DNA of 64,000 nt, from NCBI GenBank assembly GCA_009829735.1, contig CM020619.1, forward strand, positions 22,128,671-22,192,670. Reading direction: 5' to 3'. Shown here piece after piece: positions 40,547 through 52,364 of the stretch (within the stretch, counting starts at the first letter, position 1; every line of letters begins with the position of its first letter). A program made the position numbers and the translations under genes. Source of the stretch: Pyropia yezoensis (Eukaryota; Rhodophyta; Bangiophyceae; Bangiales; Bangiaceae). The notes beneath the pieces are model-generated. The model saw only the letters and a list, made by a program, of their open reading frames with translations, had not been told where the DNA came from and made no database searches.

Positions 40547-42309
40547 ATGGCTGGCGAGGGACACCCCCCCATGGCGCCGAGTGTACCTGGGGAGGGGGAG
40601 CGTAGTCCTCCCCCGACGGGCGGAGTACCACCCAGGCCGGGCAGTGCGGATGTGGTGAATCCAGAGGTTGGACCCCGACGGCGGTCGGCCAGGTTCCTTC
40701 CCAGGCCGTCCCCGGAAGAGACGGGCGGAGTTCGCCCTTCTCCGATGGGAGCGCCGAGCCAGCGTCAGGCTCCGGCAACCTCTTCGGGGAGTGACGACAC
40801 TCACTTCGGCATGGGACCGCCGACCGGCAGAGGTGACGGGACGGGGAGTTCCGTACCCCGGGTTGGTGGGTCCGCGCCACGACTGGTGCCGGAAGGACCG
40901 GGTGGGAGCTCGGGTCAAGCTCCACCTGGATCATCCGGTATCATGGATGACTCGGTGATGACCGCCATCGCACAAGTCGTGCGAGAGGAGGTGGGGAAGG
41001 CGTTGAAGGGGAACACCCCTCCGCCTGAGCAGGCCTCGAGGCGGCAGAAACGACGGGAGATTCGACGTGCTCCCCGTCGTGAGGTGGACTCGGAGTCTGA
41101 GTCCTCCGCAAGTGGCAAGTCGGGTGAAGAAGATCTTACCCGACGTGGTCGTGTGACTCACAGGGACCGTCATGGGACTAGAGTTGTTCCAGGAAAGATA
41201 GTGGTGAACAATCCATTGTTCAAGGATGTCCTCGACTGTAAGACATATGGGTTGGTCAACAAGTCGCTAACCTACCCGAATAGTCAGGCCCGTACCCTGG
41301 GCCGGCGCAAGAAGCACGTTGCGCAATCTTTCGGGGTCCGTTCAGAATGGGACGGGACACCACCCCTGAAGGTCTTCCAGTTTTTGCGGAAGTTCGCAAA
41401 AGCCTGCGATGACAATGATGTCTCTGAAGCTGAGGCGTTTTTCATGCATCAGGACTTCACCAAGGAGCCACTCCGCTCCGAGGTGATGAACGTCATGCCA
41501 AGTCGGCATGGTGGGAACCCGGGTGAGGTGACTTCCTACCTGGAGTTGGTTAATTGGATCCTCCGTCTTCACGCAGACGAGGCTTCCTTGGCCGCGCAGG
41601 TTGAAGAGCTCAACCGCGCCACCCAGAGTAAGGGTGAAGAAGAACGGGAGTTTGCTGAACGACTTCGTCAGCTAAACGTCCTCTGTGGATTCCTATATCC
41701 CCAAGGAGTCATTAAGGGACGCTTTGTGGAAGGTGTCCACCGAGCAGCTCGAGCGACTGTGCGAGAGCGTAATACTCCGACCATGACTCTGGCGGAGTTG
41801 GCACGCATTGCCCAGACTAAGGGTGATGAGTATCGCTGGCTCGGTCTGAGCAGCGAAAGGAACGAGAAAAAGAAGCTAAGGGAGTGGAAGCAAGTCGCTT
41901 CCGCAGAACCGCAAGGGTGCCCTCCTACACGCGGACGTACCCTGCAGTACCTTCGTCCTCAACTCGAGAGACGGGAGGTATGGTAGCCGCTATCCCTAAT
42001 AAGTCACAGGAAAAAGCGAGGCCATCGGCGTCAATGAGTGATCGGCCGTGTTGGCAGTGTTCCAAGTCGGGACACTGGGCAGCCCAATGCCCCACTCTGG
42101 ACGTGCGATTGAGAGGCCTGTTGGCTCGTATCGGGAAGCTCGGTATTCCGAGGACTGATTCGGATACCCTGCCGCACACCACACGTGTGACGGGCATGAC
42201 TCAACCTAAGTCAGAGGATGAGTCCACGCTTGAGAAGGGGGAACCCTCTTCCCCCAGCTCAAGTGGCGAGGGCACTCCATCATCCGAGTCGGATGAGGGA
42301 AACGCCTAG
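40547..42309 (+). pseudogene. gag: Gag of older chromovirus, frameshifted
   Basis: The first part (40547-41986) starts at an ATG and contains a Pro/Gly-rich N-terminus and the conserved capsid-like region (GTPPLKVFQFLRKFAKACDD, SYLELVNWILRLHADEA). A frame change between 41884 and 41986 leads to the second part with the CCHC knuckle CWQCSKSGHWAAQC and an acidic Ser-rich tail ending SDEGNA. Similarity to the young gag is clear but diverged. It is broken and lacks the ATGA coupling: the stop is TAG and the pol frame starts downstream. Confidence 0.85.
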
Positions 42310-42347
42310 CCGCTGGGACTAAGACTGACCCAAAGGCTCCAGCGGTA

Positions 42348-45300
42348 ATGAAGCGGGTTGCTTCACACTCGCTGACCCATGGGAGTGTGAAGGTCCTGAC
42401 TCGACCTCGAGGGGTGAAGCCTAGAGACAAGGCCCCTCCTCAGAAGCACGACCCGAGTCGGATTGTGTCAGTGCTGGTAGGGAGTAACTACCAGGTCGCA
42501 GCTCGACTCTGGCTGCAGGATGGATATGAGTTTACCCCTCGTGTCATCGTCGACACAGGCTCTGCTGCCTCTCTCACCAGGCAAGACTGATTGCCAGAGG
42601 AGACGGATGTGAGTCCCGTCGACTCAACCGAGTGGCATATGTTTGATGTCAATGGGGGACTCCTCCCCATTGTTGGGTCTATTGCATTGACTGTTTGCAT
42701 TGGGTTCTACCAGACTCAGGTGAACTTTGGAGTAGTCTCTAATATGTCGGTCCCCATACTCCTGGGAACTGACTATCTGGACCTACATGTTCCGGCCGTC
42801 TGTGGACCGGAAGGGATAATCCGAATGCGTAGTGGAGAGACTGTCCCCATATTGCGTAAAGGGAGGACTGTTTCCCCTACGACTCATCAACCAAGGGAAA
42901 ACTCTCCCAAGGGTGGAGGCTCGACGACCCGTGTACGAGTATGTAAGGGTACGGTAGTCCCACCCCGATCAAGGACCTTTGTGCGAGTATACACACGGCT
43001 TCGAGGGAACGGACTCGTTTCCCCCGTGGATCGAGTCTATTACACTCATCAAGTCCAAGTTCCGTGGGGCCCCATGACCTGTGGGGATGACCAAACTTGG
43101 TGGGTGGAGGTCCTCAACAAGTCGGAGGAGCCTCGACGACTCCCCGGAGGCATGAAGATCGCGACGATCTCTACCTTTGAGGGGAATGTCGTCGCTGAGA
43201 CTCAACAGCAATGGAAGGATATTGGGATGGCAGACTCTGCCGACCAATCGAGTTCATCGACGGCTAAGTCGCCGACGGTACATCGGGAGAACATCCCGGA
43301 GTGTTTACATGGACGACTGGATGAGTTAATCCAGAAGCATCACACGTTGTGGAATGGTGACCTTGGGCTCATCAAGGCCACCGAACACAGAATCGTGTTG
43401 AAGCCAGGGGCTAGGCCAGTTCGCCTGAATCCCTACCGTATGGGACCAGACTCACGGGAACTCACCCGAGAGCAGGTCCAACGGATGCAAGACATGGGTG
43501 TCATTGAGCCTTGCTCAAGTGAGTGGGCCAGCCCCATAGTCTTGGTGCCCAAGTCAGATGGCACGATGCGGTTCTGCATCGACTATCGTAAGCTGAACGA
43601 GCGGACGGTAAGGGATAGTTACCCCTTACCCCGTATGGAAGATTGCCTCGACTCACTCGGTGAGGCACAGTACTTTTCCACGTTGGACTGCAACGCGGGG
43701 TACTGGCAAATACCCATCCGCAAGGAGGACAGACACTTGACCACTTTCACGTGTCACTGTGGAGTCTATCAGTGTACACGGCTCCCTTTCGGGCTTTGCA
43801 ATGCACCTGCGACTTTCCAGCGTGCTATTGACTTGATACTTGCCGGAGTCAAGTGGCAGATCGCCCTAGTGTATCTAGACGATATCATTGTGTTCTCTGG
43901 GACTGCCAAAGAACACTTGTCCCACTTGGACAGAGTGTTTACCCTGTTGGGTGAAGCAGGAGTAACACTCAAACCTGCGAAGTGTCACCTTTTTAGTAAT
44001 GAGGTGGAGTACCTCCGCCGTATAGTCCGGCCAGGTCGCAGTTTGGTCAATGAGAAGAACCTCATGGCCATCCGTCGGGCGAAGCTCCCCCAGACGCAGA
44101 CACAACTCAGGAGCTTCCTGGGTATGTGTAACGTATACAGACGCTTTGTGGCGAACTATGCCAAAGTGTCTGCACCGTTGAGCCGCTTGGTAAGTTCCAA
44201 GATGCCCAAGCGCATGGATGCTCCCAAACCCCCGGAGCAGGAAGCGTTTGACAGGTTGCGAGAACTCCTCTGCAACCCGCCGGTGTTAGCGATCCCCAGA
44301 CCCGGGGCTCACTACATCATAGATGTGGACGCAAGTCACGACCAACTCGGTTGTTGCTTACTCCAACAACAGCCTTCGGGGGAGCATCTACCCGTTGGCT
44401 ATTTTAGCAAGGGGCTCTCACCTGCCCAGAAGAACTATTCTGTGACAGAGGTAGAGGGCCTTAGTGTAGTATGGGCAGTTTCCATGCTACGGCCATACAT
44501 CGAAGGAAGTAAGCTCCTCATTCGATGTGACCACAAGGCTTTGAAGTGGATACTCACCACTACAGCCTGTACGAATAACCGACTCAATCGATGGCGACTC
44601 TGCCTCGCTGAGTTCGATTATGACGTTGGATATTGGCCAGGCCCGAAGCATGCGGTTGCAGACGCGCTGTCTCGCATGCCGACGGATGGGAAAGACTCTT
44701 CCCCCATCCCTGAGGAACTCCCTCATGTGGCAGTGACCACTCGCTCCGGAACTGTCCTCGACCCGAGGATGCCTGGCATGGCCAAGTTGCTACCCGTGTC
44801 ACTGGATGAGTTTGTCCAGGCACAGGAGAGCGACAGACTTTGTCGACGACTCAGGAAGGAGCTCGACCAAGCTCAACCGACTCGGTTCTTCCTGAATGAC
44901 AACGGCATACTCTTCCGTATGGGATATACCCAAGGGGATAAACAAGTCATTGTCCCCAAGGCGTTACGCAAGGGTATCCTCCAACGGGAGCACACCTCGC
45001 CGTTGGGTGGACACCCAGGGTCTACGAGGATGTATCAGACCCTACGCAAGAAGTACTATTGGCCATCACTCGTGGCTGATGTGTACGGGTATGTCGCCGC
45101 ATGCGCGAATTGCGCAAAGAATAGACTCATGGATTCCCGGCAGAATTCTGCCATGAGACTCTTTCCTGCAACCGAGCCGTTTGCAGCGATAGCAGTGGAC
45201 TTACTCGGTCCACTACCACAAACTCCAGAAGGATATGAGTACCTTCTGGTGATATGTGATCGCTTTACTAAGCTCACACGGGTATCCCCACTTACGGATA

Positions 45301-46275
45301 TCACCGCCGTGGACGTCCTGAGCGCGTTGCTCGACGTCTGGATTGCCAGTTATGGCATCCCTGACTCTATCCTTTCGGATAACGGACCACAGTTTGCGTC
45401 CGTCCTGTATCAGGGAGTCATGAAGATTTTGGGGGTGCAGACGAACTTCGACACCCCTTACCACCCCCAGACTAATGGGCAGGTGGAACGATTCAATAGG
45501 ACTTTAGTGCGCCAGTTGCGTCACTATGTCCATGACCATGTAGTCACATGGGCTCGTTATGCGTCACTACTCGTGACAGCATACAACTCCCAGGTACACA
45601 GTAGTACGGGAGAGGCACCGTTTGCCTTCGTCTGCCCCCGACGACTTCCGTCAATAGCTGTGGAACGCCTCACCCAGACCGAGGGTGAGACTTCGACTCA
45701 AACACCGAGTCAGGCGAAAGCCTCTCTACTCCAGAGACTGGAGGAGATGATACCCCTTGTCCGGGCTACTATGGAGAAGGCCCAGGCCCGTTACAAGAGG
45801 CACCTCGATGTCCGAGTCAGACATCGTCGCGATCCATTCCGAGTTGGAGATTGGGTTTATGTTAACTCCCACGACAATAAGGGAGGGAAATTGGTCTTCA
45901 AAACTCTGGGACCATATCACATCCTGAAAACGGATGGACGCCGGTTAACCATCGAAAGTGATGATGGTATCCGGACGATAAATGGGAATCACGCGACTCG
46001 CGCACCCAAACCCCCAGAGGGAGACCCGCTTGGGAATGGGCCTTGCAAGCATGGAAAGTCCCATCCTTGCCGACCTCCTCCAATAAACCGTTGGGGGCGG
46101 TGTTCGACAAGTTTGTCGGACACGGATACGATGAGTCGGGGCGACTCATGCTCCGAGTCAGGTGGTTTGGGTATGGGCCAACTTCCGACACATAGGAGTT
46201 TATAGAGGACCTACCAGTAGAGAAGGTCCGTCGATATTGCCAGGCTACAGGCATATCTATACGCCGACTTACCAC
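42348..46275 (+). pseudogene. pol: Pol of older chromovirus, with stops and frameshift
   Basis: The order matches the young element. Protease VDTGSAAS at about 42553 is followed by an in-frame TGA at 42588-42590. The frame then stays open to 46205 and carries RT (SPIVLVPKSDGTMRFCIDYR, YLDD), RNase H (IIDVDASHDQLG, DHKAL, VADALSR), integrase (HTSPLGGHPG, AVDLLGPLP, SDNGPQF, NGQVERF) and the GPY/F motif (FKTLGPYHIL). A frameshift after this motif displaces the chromodomain (VFDKFVGHGYDE, LMLRVRWFGY), whose conserved Trp is replaced by a TAG near 46195. The copy is inactive. No 3' LTR follows; sequence runs into another gag lineage. Confidence 0.92.
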
Positions 46276-46388
46276 TCGTACGTCGGGGGATGAAGTCCAT
46301 GCTCCAGGTCAGAGCAGAGCGGCAAGTCAACCATGAGTAACTCGAGCACCAGCGAGACCAGCTCCTCCAGTTCTGAGGAGGAGTAAGA

Positions 46389-47430
46389 TTGGGACAAGAC
46401 CCCTGGCCCCACCCGGCGCAGGCTGGTCGAGTTTGACTTTCCTGCCCATCAAGTGGGGGACGCCTCCCTGAACAAGGTCACGTATTGGGGCAACTACCGG
46501 CTGGAGATTCAAAACCAAGGGTACATCCGAAAGATGGCGAAGAAGATGGCGTCCCTGAACAGGCGCAAGCAGCCGAGTTTCGGGGGACATCTTAAGTTTT
46601 CTGGGAAGAAGCCGGCGCTTATCTTTGCCTTTCTGCGCCGGTTCGTCATGGCATGTAATGACAACGATGTGTCGGAGGGCAAGGCACTTTACCTTTCAGT
46701 CAACTTCATGACCGGAGAAGCGGAACAACGGTTCGCACAAGTTCTTCCAGATTCAGCCGGACACATCTTCGGGCGTACCGTTGGAAGCTATCCGGAACCG
46801 GTCAACTGGCTCCTGTCCAACTACGCGGACGCGGACTCCCTGCGCAGGGCGGTGGGAAAGTTGAACCGGGCCACCATGGAATGACAAGAAACTCCAGAGG
46901 CCTTTGCCCGCCGTATCCGGGAGATGAGCGAGGCTTGTGGCAATGTTTACCCTGAGGACAGGCTCAAGATGGTCTTCTCGGAAGGGCTTCCTGAATATCT
47001 TCAAGTGGATGCTGAGAACTACAACCAGGAGCACCAAGAGCATACCTTCCAGCAACTGATGGCCTACACCCAGGGCAGGTACCGGCAAGCCAAAGGCCCT
47101 CCAGGCTCCCATGGTGTCGACTCCCAAGCCGTTGTCGAGAGTTCTTCCTGGACCCGACAGGTTTAAGGGAGCTGATAACCCCGTACCAGTGCTGGCTGTT
47201 GGCGAGACCTCACCCGTCGTGTCAGGTGACAAGTGGGGTGGCTTCGTTTCTAAGGAGCAACCTTCCTTGGTCGCCCCTAAGCAAGTCAAGAACCAGCATT
47301 TCCGGTCTTGTTGGCTGTGCCAGAAGGAGGACCATTTGTCATACCAGTGCCCGACCATCCCCAAGGATCTCCAGGAGAAGCTCAAGCGTCAAGGAATGGT
47401 GTTCGCTAAGGCTGTCAACTGGGCTGACCG
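46389..47430 (+). pseudogene. Gag fragment of a third chromovirus lineage
   Basis: The reading frame resembles the capsid-like region of the other gags (KPALIFAFLRRFVMACNDND, SYPEPVNWLLSNYADADSL). It is interrupted by a TGA at 46882-46884, continues in frame (QETPEAFARRIREMSEACG) and, after a frame change near 47111-47160, reaches a CCHC knuckle CWLCQKEDHLSYQC. No LTR or primer site precedes it. It is a fragment joined to the previous element. Confidence 0.75.
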
Positions 47431-47434
47431 GCGA

Positions 47435-48187
47435 GCGCCTACCAAGACGGACAAGGCACAAGTACACGCGGTCCGGGTGGCAGCCTTGCAGAACGCGTTC
47501 TATACGCGTCTGATGGAGATCCATGCTAACTGTGGATACATCCAAACGGGGCCCCAGCTAAGGGCCCGTTTTCTCCAGACGTTACGCTGGGAGGTACGGG
47601 TGGACGTCATTCCCCACTTGGCGGACCACCCTACTATCCCCCTGCAGGGGTTAGTGCAATATGCGCGCCAGCGCAAGGATGCAGTCCACCGCCGCGAGGC
47701 GGAGGCCAAGATGCAGAGGAAGGTGAAGGCATCTGCCCGCTAGGCTGAGGAGGCGGCCAGGGAGGCCGAGAGCTCGGCGCTCGACGCGCCCAACGGCGCA
47801 TGTTGGAAGCCGCGGTTACGTACGTCTACAGCACCGGTGACGGTGGTGCCCTACCCTGGTACATCCTCCACTTCGCCGACGGCGAGTGGGCCCTCTACCC
47901 CTAAGCGGGGAAATGCTCCCCATCGCTTCCCTTGCGGGATGTGCAGCAGTATGGAGCACTGGACGCGGCTTTGCCCGTCCCTGCCGGAGTCAATTCGGGC
48001 CCAGATGGCTCGGATGCGGGCCCAACGGCCGTCATCGAGGCCCAGTGCCCATCCCTCGGGAGTTGCCGCGGCCGTGGTGAAGGCGCCTGTGGATACAGAG
48101 GCTAGTACCTCTGGCGGACCGACGCAAAAGGAGGACTCCTCCCAGAGTACTACCCCTACCTCGGGCCCGTCGTCGGGAAACGAGTAG
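47435..48187 (+). pseudogene. C-terminal part of a fourth gag
   Basis: After a short linker a second gag-like segment follows (NAFYTRLMEIHANCGYIQTG ... YARQRKDAVHRREAEAK), aligning with the post-capsid part of the other gags. A stop at 47743 and a frame change lead to another CCHC knuckle (CGMCSSMEHWTRLC) and a Ser/Thr-rich tail ending SGNE, the same ending as the young gag. Two gag C-termini in a row show that the region is a mosaic of nested or recombined copies. Confidence 0.7.
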
Positions 48188-48222
48188 AGGGCGGGGTCCC
48201 TGCGGATCCCCCTACGGCGGCA

Positions 48223-49191
48223 TTGGCCCCCGAGGGGCCGAGGAAACTCCTTCGCCGCCCGAATACATCTAAGACGAAGCTCTTAGAGCTTCCCCCTGAA
48301 GTGGACCGTAATAAGGTCCTTTGTTGCTTAATGCCATTTTCTGCTTACCAGGTGGCGGTGTGCTTGTTTTCGAATGAAGGGTATGAGCTTGCTATGCATG
48401 CTGTGCTTGACACAGGTTGTGCGCCGAAATTGATACGCTCCAGCCTACTCCAAAAAGGAATGGAGCTCCAACCCTTAGGGGAGTTGGAACATGGATGGTT
48501 CTTCGACCACCAAGGAGGATGGCTCTCCATCCGCGGTAGCGTGCGGCTGGGGGCATTGATCGGAGGCCAGATCTTCTATGTATCCTTCGGGGTAGTGGAT
48601 AACATGAGTGTCCCGGTTATCCTGGGCAACTCATTCGGGGATGCCGAAGTGAAGACTATCTCCACTGAGGAGCAGACAGTGACCCTGAAGACGGGCACGG
48701 TCATTCCGATCCTGCGGAATGTGCAGGAGGAGGACCCTGTATCGGTCCAGTGGAATCCTGTGTGTGCCTGTCTGCCCAGGCATTCGAGTAAGCTGTACCT
48801 GAATACGAAGGCCAAGCTCAAGCCTGGCGTCGTATCGTATGTGCCTGTTGCAGGCACCTTACAAGGCCATGGAATGATTGAAGGACACCCAAAGGTGGCC
48901 TCTAAATATGGGGCTCACGTGGTGCAGGACCTGGCTGCCCGCTTCAAGGTAAGTATCCTGATCTCTCCCGGTGCCCACCCGGAGCTCAACCCGATTGAGA
49001 TGGTGTGGGGAGCTGTGAAGATGGCCGCCAAGAGAGGGAATGTGGACTTCAACCTCACGCCTCTGAAAGCCCTGGTCGAGGCTGAGTTTGAGAAGATAAC
49101 CGCTGACGTGTGGGCTCGCTATGAGGACCATGCGATAGGAGTGGAGGAGTACTACCGCAGCGTGGATGAGATGTCAGCTGAGGTGGAGTAG
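48223..49191 (+). CDS. ORF fusing retroelement protease to DDE transposase tail
   Basis: A 322-codon open frame, open upstream to about 48186 without an ATG near the beginning. Residues 25-180 match the pol N-terminus: LDTGCAPKLIRSSLL protease motif and SVRLGALIGG ... VVDNMSVPVILG as in the other pols. From about residue 242 it changes to SPGAHPELNPIEMVWGAVK and a tail DFNLTPLKALVEAEF ... DHAIGVEEYY, typical of the C-terminal third of DDE_3 (Tc1/mariner/IS630-like) transposases. The join lies at a strong 5' splice-site-like CAAG|GTAAGTATCC near 48948. A TAG ends the ORF, but the same frame continues as an acidic tail (DQDEDEEDAG) to 49263, as in full transposases. RT and integrase are absent. 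It could be an insertion scar, a splicing-derived chimera, or a functional fusion. Confidence 0.65.
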   Translation: MAPEGPRKLLRRPNTSKTKLLELPPEVDRNKVLCCLMPFSAYQVAVCLFSNEGYELAMHAVLDTGCAPKLIRSSLLQKGMELQPLGELEHGWFFDHQGGWLSIRGSVRLGALIGGQIFYVSFGVVDNMSVPVILGNSFGDAEVKTISTEEQTVTLKTGTVIPILRNVQEEDPVSVQWNPVCACLPRHSSKLYLNTKAKLKPGVVSYVPVAGTLQGHGMIEGHPKVASKYGAHVVQDLAARFKVSILISPGAHPELNPIEMVWGAVKMAAKRGNVDFNLTPLKALVEAEFEKITADVWARYEDHAIGVEEYYRSVDEMSAEVE

Positions 49192-49598
49192 GCTTTCAAA
49201 AGTGATCAGGATGAGGATGAGGAGGATGCGGGGATGGACCGCGAGAGCAGCGATGAGGAGTGAGACATGAATGTTGGTGATTGAAGAACGACATGTGCGA
49301 GCCCCCTCCAGCGCCTTCAACAACCGCAGCCCCCGCCCCCCCCCTCTCTGGTGGCCAACCCACAACGAGAAGCTGCCACTCAACGGCGCAGCCTACCGCA
49401 CCGGCTGGGGTGCCCCTTCTACCACGGCCGCGGCAGACACAGCCGCGGGTAGCTTAGAAGCCAGCTTGGTCTGAGCAGAGGCGGTGGGTGGGGTAGTCGA
49501 GGTGTCAGCCGCAAGCAGGCGGCTGGCCGCGGCTGCCTCCCCCGCCCACAGCCGCTACAGCACAAAAAACCACCACGTGATGCAGCGGAGGAAGTTTG

Positions 49599-50594
49599 TT
49601 ATCCAGGAGGACGCCCGGGAGAGTCCTTGGAGGGTGGTTGGGGTGACGAGGACGTCGCGTTTGAAAACACAGCTCTGAGCACGACCGCACCGACGTTTAC
49701 CATGGAGATCACGTACTCCCGCTGCAGCTCACCCGGGGTGAAATTGCCAGGCGCCGTCGGCGCCATATGCATATCATCGAAGAGCTCGGGGGCAGGCGGA
49801 GCGGCAAGGAGGGGGGCTGTTACAGCTATACGCTCCTCGCCCCCGCCACCACCTGGCCCACCCGCCCCCCGTTCTTGTTCCCGCCTTGGTTTGCCCTTGC
49901 GTCTTCTCTCTCCCTTCTCCCCCCCCGTCCAAGACGCCCCTGCGCTTGTGCTCGGTGCCGCCGGCCATGTTGCATCGGCGTAGCGGCTGAGGTTGGCGTC
50001 GTGGCTCGCTGCGGGGCGGGCGTCTCGCCCGTAGACGCTGTCGGTGAGGCAGAGCTTGAGGACGGGCGTTGGGCGGGGGGGCATGGCGCTGGGGTGCCGG
50101 GGGAGCAGGGCGACTGGTGTCTGGGGGTGTTGAGGGGTTGGGAGTCGATGGTGCTGTGGTGGTGGCTGGGGCAGAAGCCTGGGAGTGAGGGTGGAGGGGG
50201 GGGGAAGCGGGTGGCGATAGCTGGGAGGCGATGACGACGTGGATGAAGGCATGCGAGTGAAGGCAGGATGAGGGGGGTGAGGGGGGAGGAGGGCGGCCCT
50301 GGTGCAGGCTTGGGAGTGAGAAGGTGAGGAAGGGCTGAGGCTGGGGGGGACGTGGGCAGCACTGTGTTGGGGGAGAGGGGGCAAGCGGGGTGCTTTTCGC
50401 TGGGCGGCGACGGCTGCGCAGCTCAATGCGTGAGAGAGGGGATAGGCGGCGGTTGGTGAGGGGGAGGTAGGGCGGCGCTGGTCCAGGCATGGTAGTGAGA
50501 AGATGAGGTGGGGAGGAAGGAGGGGGTGAAGTAGGTGGCGGTGAGTAGGTTTGAGTAAACAACAGTCACGCTGTCGATGTACCGTACATACCAA
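49599..50594 (-). CDS. Doubtful proline-rich ORF
   Basis: A 331-codon frame without a family match. The first 230 residues are Pro/Ser/His-rich low complexity of the kind produced by GC-rich spacer. The last 70 residues look more protein-like (ELFDDMHMAPTAP, FTPGELQREYVISMVNVGAV). A genuine short exon at 49640-49800 on this strand is possible; the complete ORF is unlikely to be a gene as drawn. Confidence 0.22.
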   Translation of the reverse strand: MVCTVHRQRDCCLLKPTHRHLLHPLLPPHLIFSLPCLDQRRPTSPSPTAAYPLSHALSCAAVAAQRKAPRLPPLPQHSAAHVPPSLSPSSPSHSQACTRAALLPPHPPHPAFTRMPSSTSSSPPSYRHPLPPPSTLTPRLLPQPPPQHHRLPTPQHPQTPVALLPRHPSAMPPRPTPVLKLCLTDSVYGRDARPAASHDANLSRYADATWPAAPSTSAGASWTGGEKGERRRKGKPRREQERGAGGPGGGGGEERIAVTAPLLAAPPAPELFDDMHMAPTAPGNFTPGELQREYVISMVNVGAVVLRAVFSNATSSSPQPPSKDSPGRPPG

Positions 50595-50943
50595 GGTACC
50601 CAGAACCCGTCTACATTAAAGAGAGCATGCGCAAAAAAAAAAAAAAGTCACGCTGCTCGTGTGACAGCCAGTAGGATCGCTTGCTTGTGGCATTCTCAGA
50701 GGCCAAAATACCTGTATATTGAGTTAAAACGCCTCGATCGTCAGCTCAGGCCACCCGAGTATCCCGTCCTATTGCGTGCTTATCGAGTTAAAACTGCCCT
50801 CAAAGGCAGTCAGTTTTTCCCGTAGAGCAGAAAGGGCAACGGACGCTGCGACCGGCCGCCAACAGACTGCGCGTCGGGTGAGGTCGTCCCCCGGTGGACG
50901 ATGCCGCGCGTCGCAGTGACGGCTGTGCCACGACCTACCGCGT

Positions 50944-50995
50944 ATTGAACGAAGATTCCATGTGCTGAAACTCATGAGGACAATCTTCGTTCAAT
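50944..50995. repeat. Perfect 14-bp inverted repeat
   Basis: ATTGAACGAAGATT at 50944-50957 and its exact reverse complement at 50982-50995 flank a 24-base loop. No T-tract or gene end makes a terminator role evident. Confidence 0.75.
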
Positions 50996-51775
50996 TGTTT
51001 TTCCGATAAGAGCTACCCACAATCTGCCCACGATTGTACCTACCGGCGTGTTGCTGAAACTCTCAAATGTTGACCGGGCCCGGATAGCGCACGGTGACCC
51101 CGTGGCGGCCGATTGTCTTGACACAGCGTTTTCCGCGCTTTCTTCCACGTGGTGCAACACACGCACTATCTATGCTACAACCATCAGCTTCTCACAGACG
51201 ACGAAGAACAGAGTCCTCACCTCGCGTACAAAAAACTGTGGCCTGCAAGCGTGTGCTTCTTGCCGTCCGTGTCTGTTTTATGCCCACAAGTATGCTTTGT
51301 CAGGGGCTGATGAGGTCCCCCAGTCACGCAACGATGAGATGGGTATTTGCAATACTTTCTCCTCCACTTATGATTGGTGCTGCGCCGGTATACTCCCATG
51401 TCATTGGCGTACAACTGGTCAACATTGCCGCTTTCGCATTCTGCGCCTTCCCATGCGTGCGTCTCGGCCAGAGCAACAACACCGAGAAAAAAAAAAGCGT
51501 TGTGATGCTCACAACGAGAACGTTTTTATGGTATTTTTTGACCCTCACAGCGACAAGGTCGACGACGGCAGGTACCGTATTGGTCAACATTCCGCCAGCA
51601 CGTGCTACTGTAATGTCCGCCGCCCCACGCCTACTCACGCCCTTGCCAAGTTGCTTTACTGGACGTGTACGTGTAACGCTGCTCGCATTGGTGGGTCCAT
51701 GTGACTGCGGCACAAACGGTACATACTTAACATGACCCCGCCAAGTCTAGATATGTGATCAAATGTATCTATTAC

Positions 51776-52364
51776 CATGGTTGGCACCAATAAAATCGAT
51801 GCATTAAACTAATAGACTTAATCATAGATTATTTATAGATTAATCAGTCGGCGTTTTCTCGTTTTTTTGTATGTTTTTTAACTTTATTGCGGGACCCCCC
51901 CCCCCCCCCCCCCCCCCGCCCTCCCACCGGGCGAGGCAATCTTTTGGAAGGCAGCGAGCCACCGCGCGGGCGCGCAGTCCGTCAAGGTCGGTCGCCTGCC
52001 GCCCCTCTCCCGCTCTCTCTCCACTGCCATCCGCCTACCTCCAAGCTTTGCTGCGTCCGCCGCCTGTGTCGCCGCCGCTGTTGCCCGCTCCGCCACGGGG
52101 TACAGGTCTGGCGCGACGGGCTGCGGGCCTGGCGGGGAGTGCGCACGCCTCCTCGGCACGATGTACGTGAGGGAGGGCTCCTTGGCGGTGGTGCCTCTCA
52201 TGTGGGCAGCGTGGGAGGTGGAGCGAGGTTGACAGGGTCGCTCAAATGCAAGTCCCCCTCCACATGGATAAAACACATCAATTAATTAAAAATCGAGATT
52301 TAATAGATTGATCTATAGATTAATCTATCTGGGTTGTAAAAAATCCTTTTTTTTTCCAACCATG
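51776..52364. mobile_element. hAT-type non-autonomous element B
   Basis: It begins CATGGTTGGCACC and ends with the reverse complement of CATGGTTGGAAAA, flanked by the 8-bp direct repeat TCTATTAC at 51768-51775 and 52365-52372. The ends share CATGGTTGG and the ATTAATCTATA-rich subterminal zone with element A at 13817-14490. The interior is GC-rich, starts with a run of about 22 C at 51895 and encodes nothing recognisable. It is a MITE-like relative of element A. Confidence 0.85.

Larger units (their letters stand above)
49264..51767. other. Spacer with no confidently recognised gene
   Basis: 49.3-50.5 kb is GC-rich; 50.6-51.77 kb has balanced composition. Overlapping frames at 51048-51735 on the plus strand lack motifs. 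A perfect 14-bp inverted repeat lies at 50944-50995 and an A-run at about 50634-50646. Confidence 0.5.

Noticed and set aside
50944-50995. Inverted repeat considered as a terminator
   Set aside because: No gene end or T-tract adjoins it, and intrinsic terminators are not expected in a eukaryotic nuclear region.
51048-51735. Two overlapping plus-strand frames of 213 and 218 codons
   Set aside because: No motif; the two frames cover the same DNA and neither has consistent composition or a credible start.
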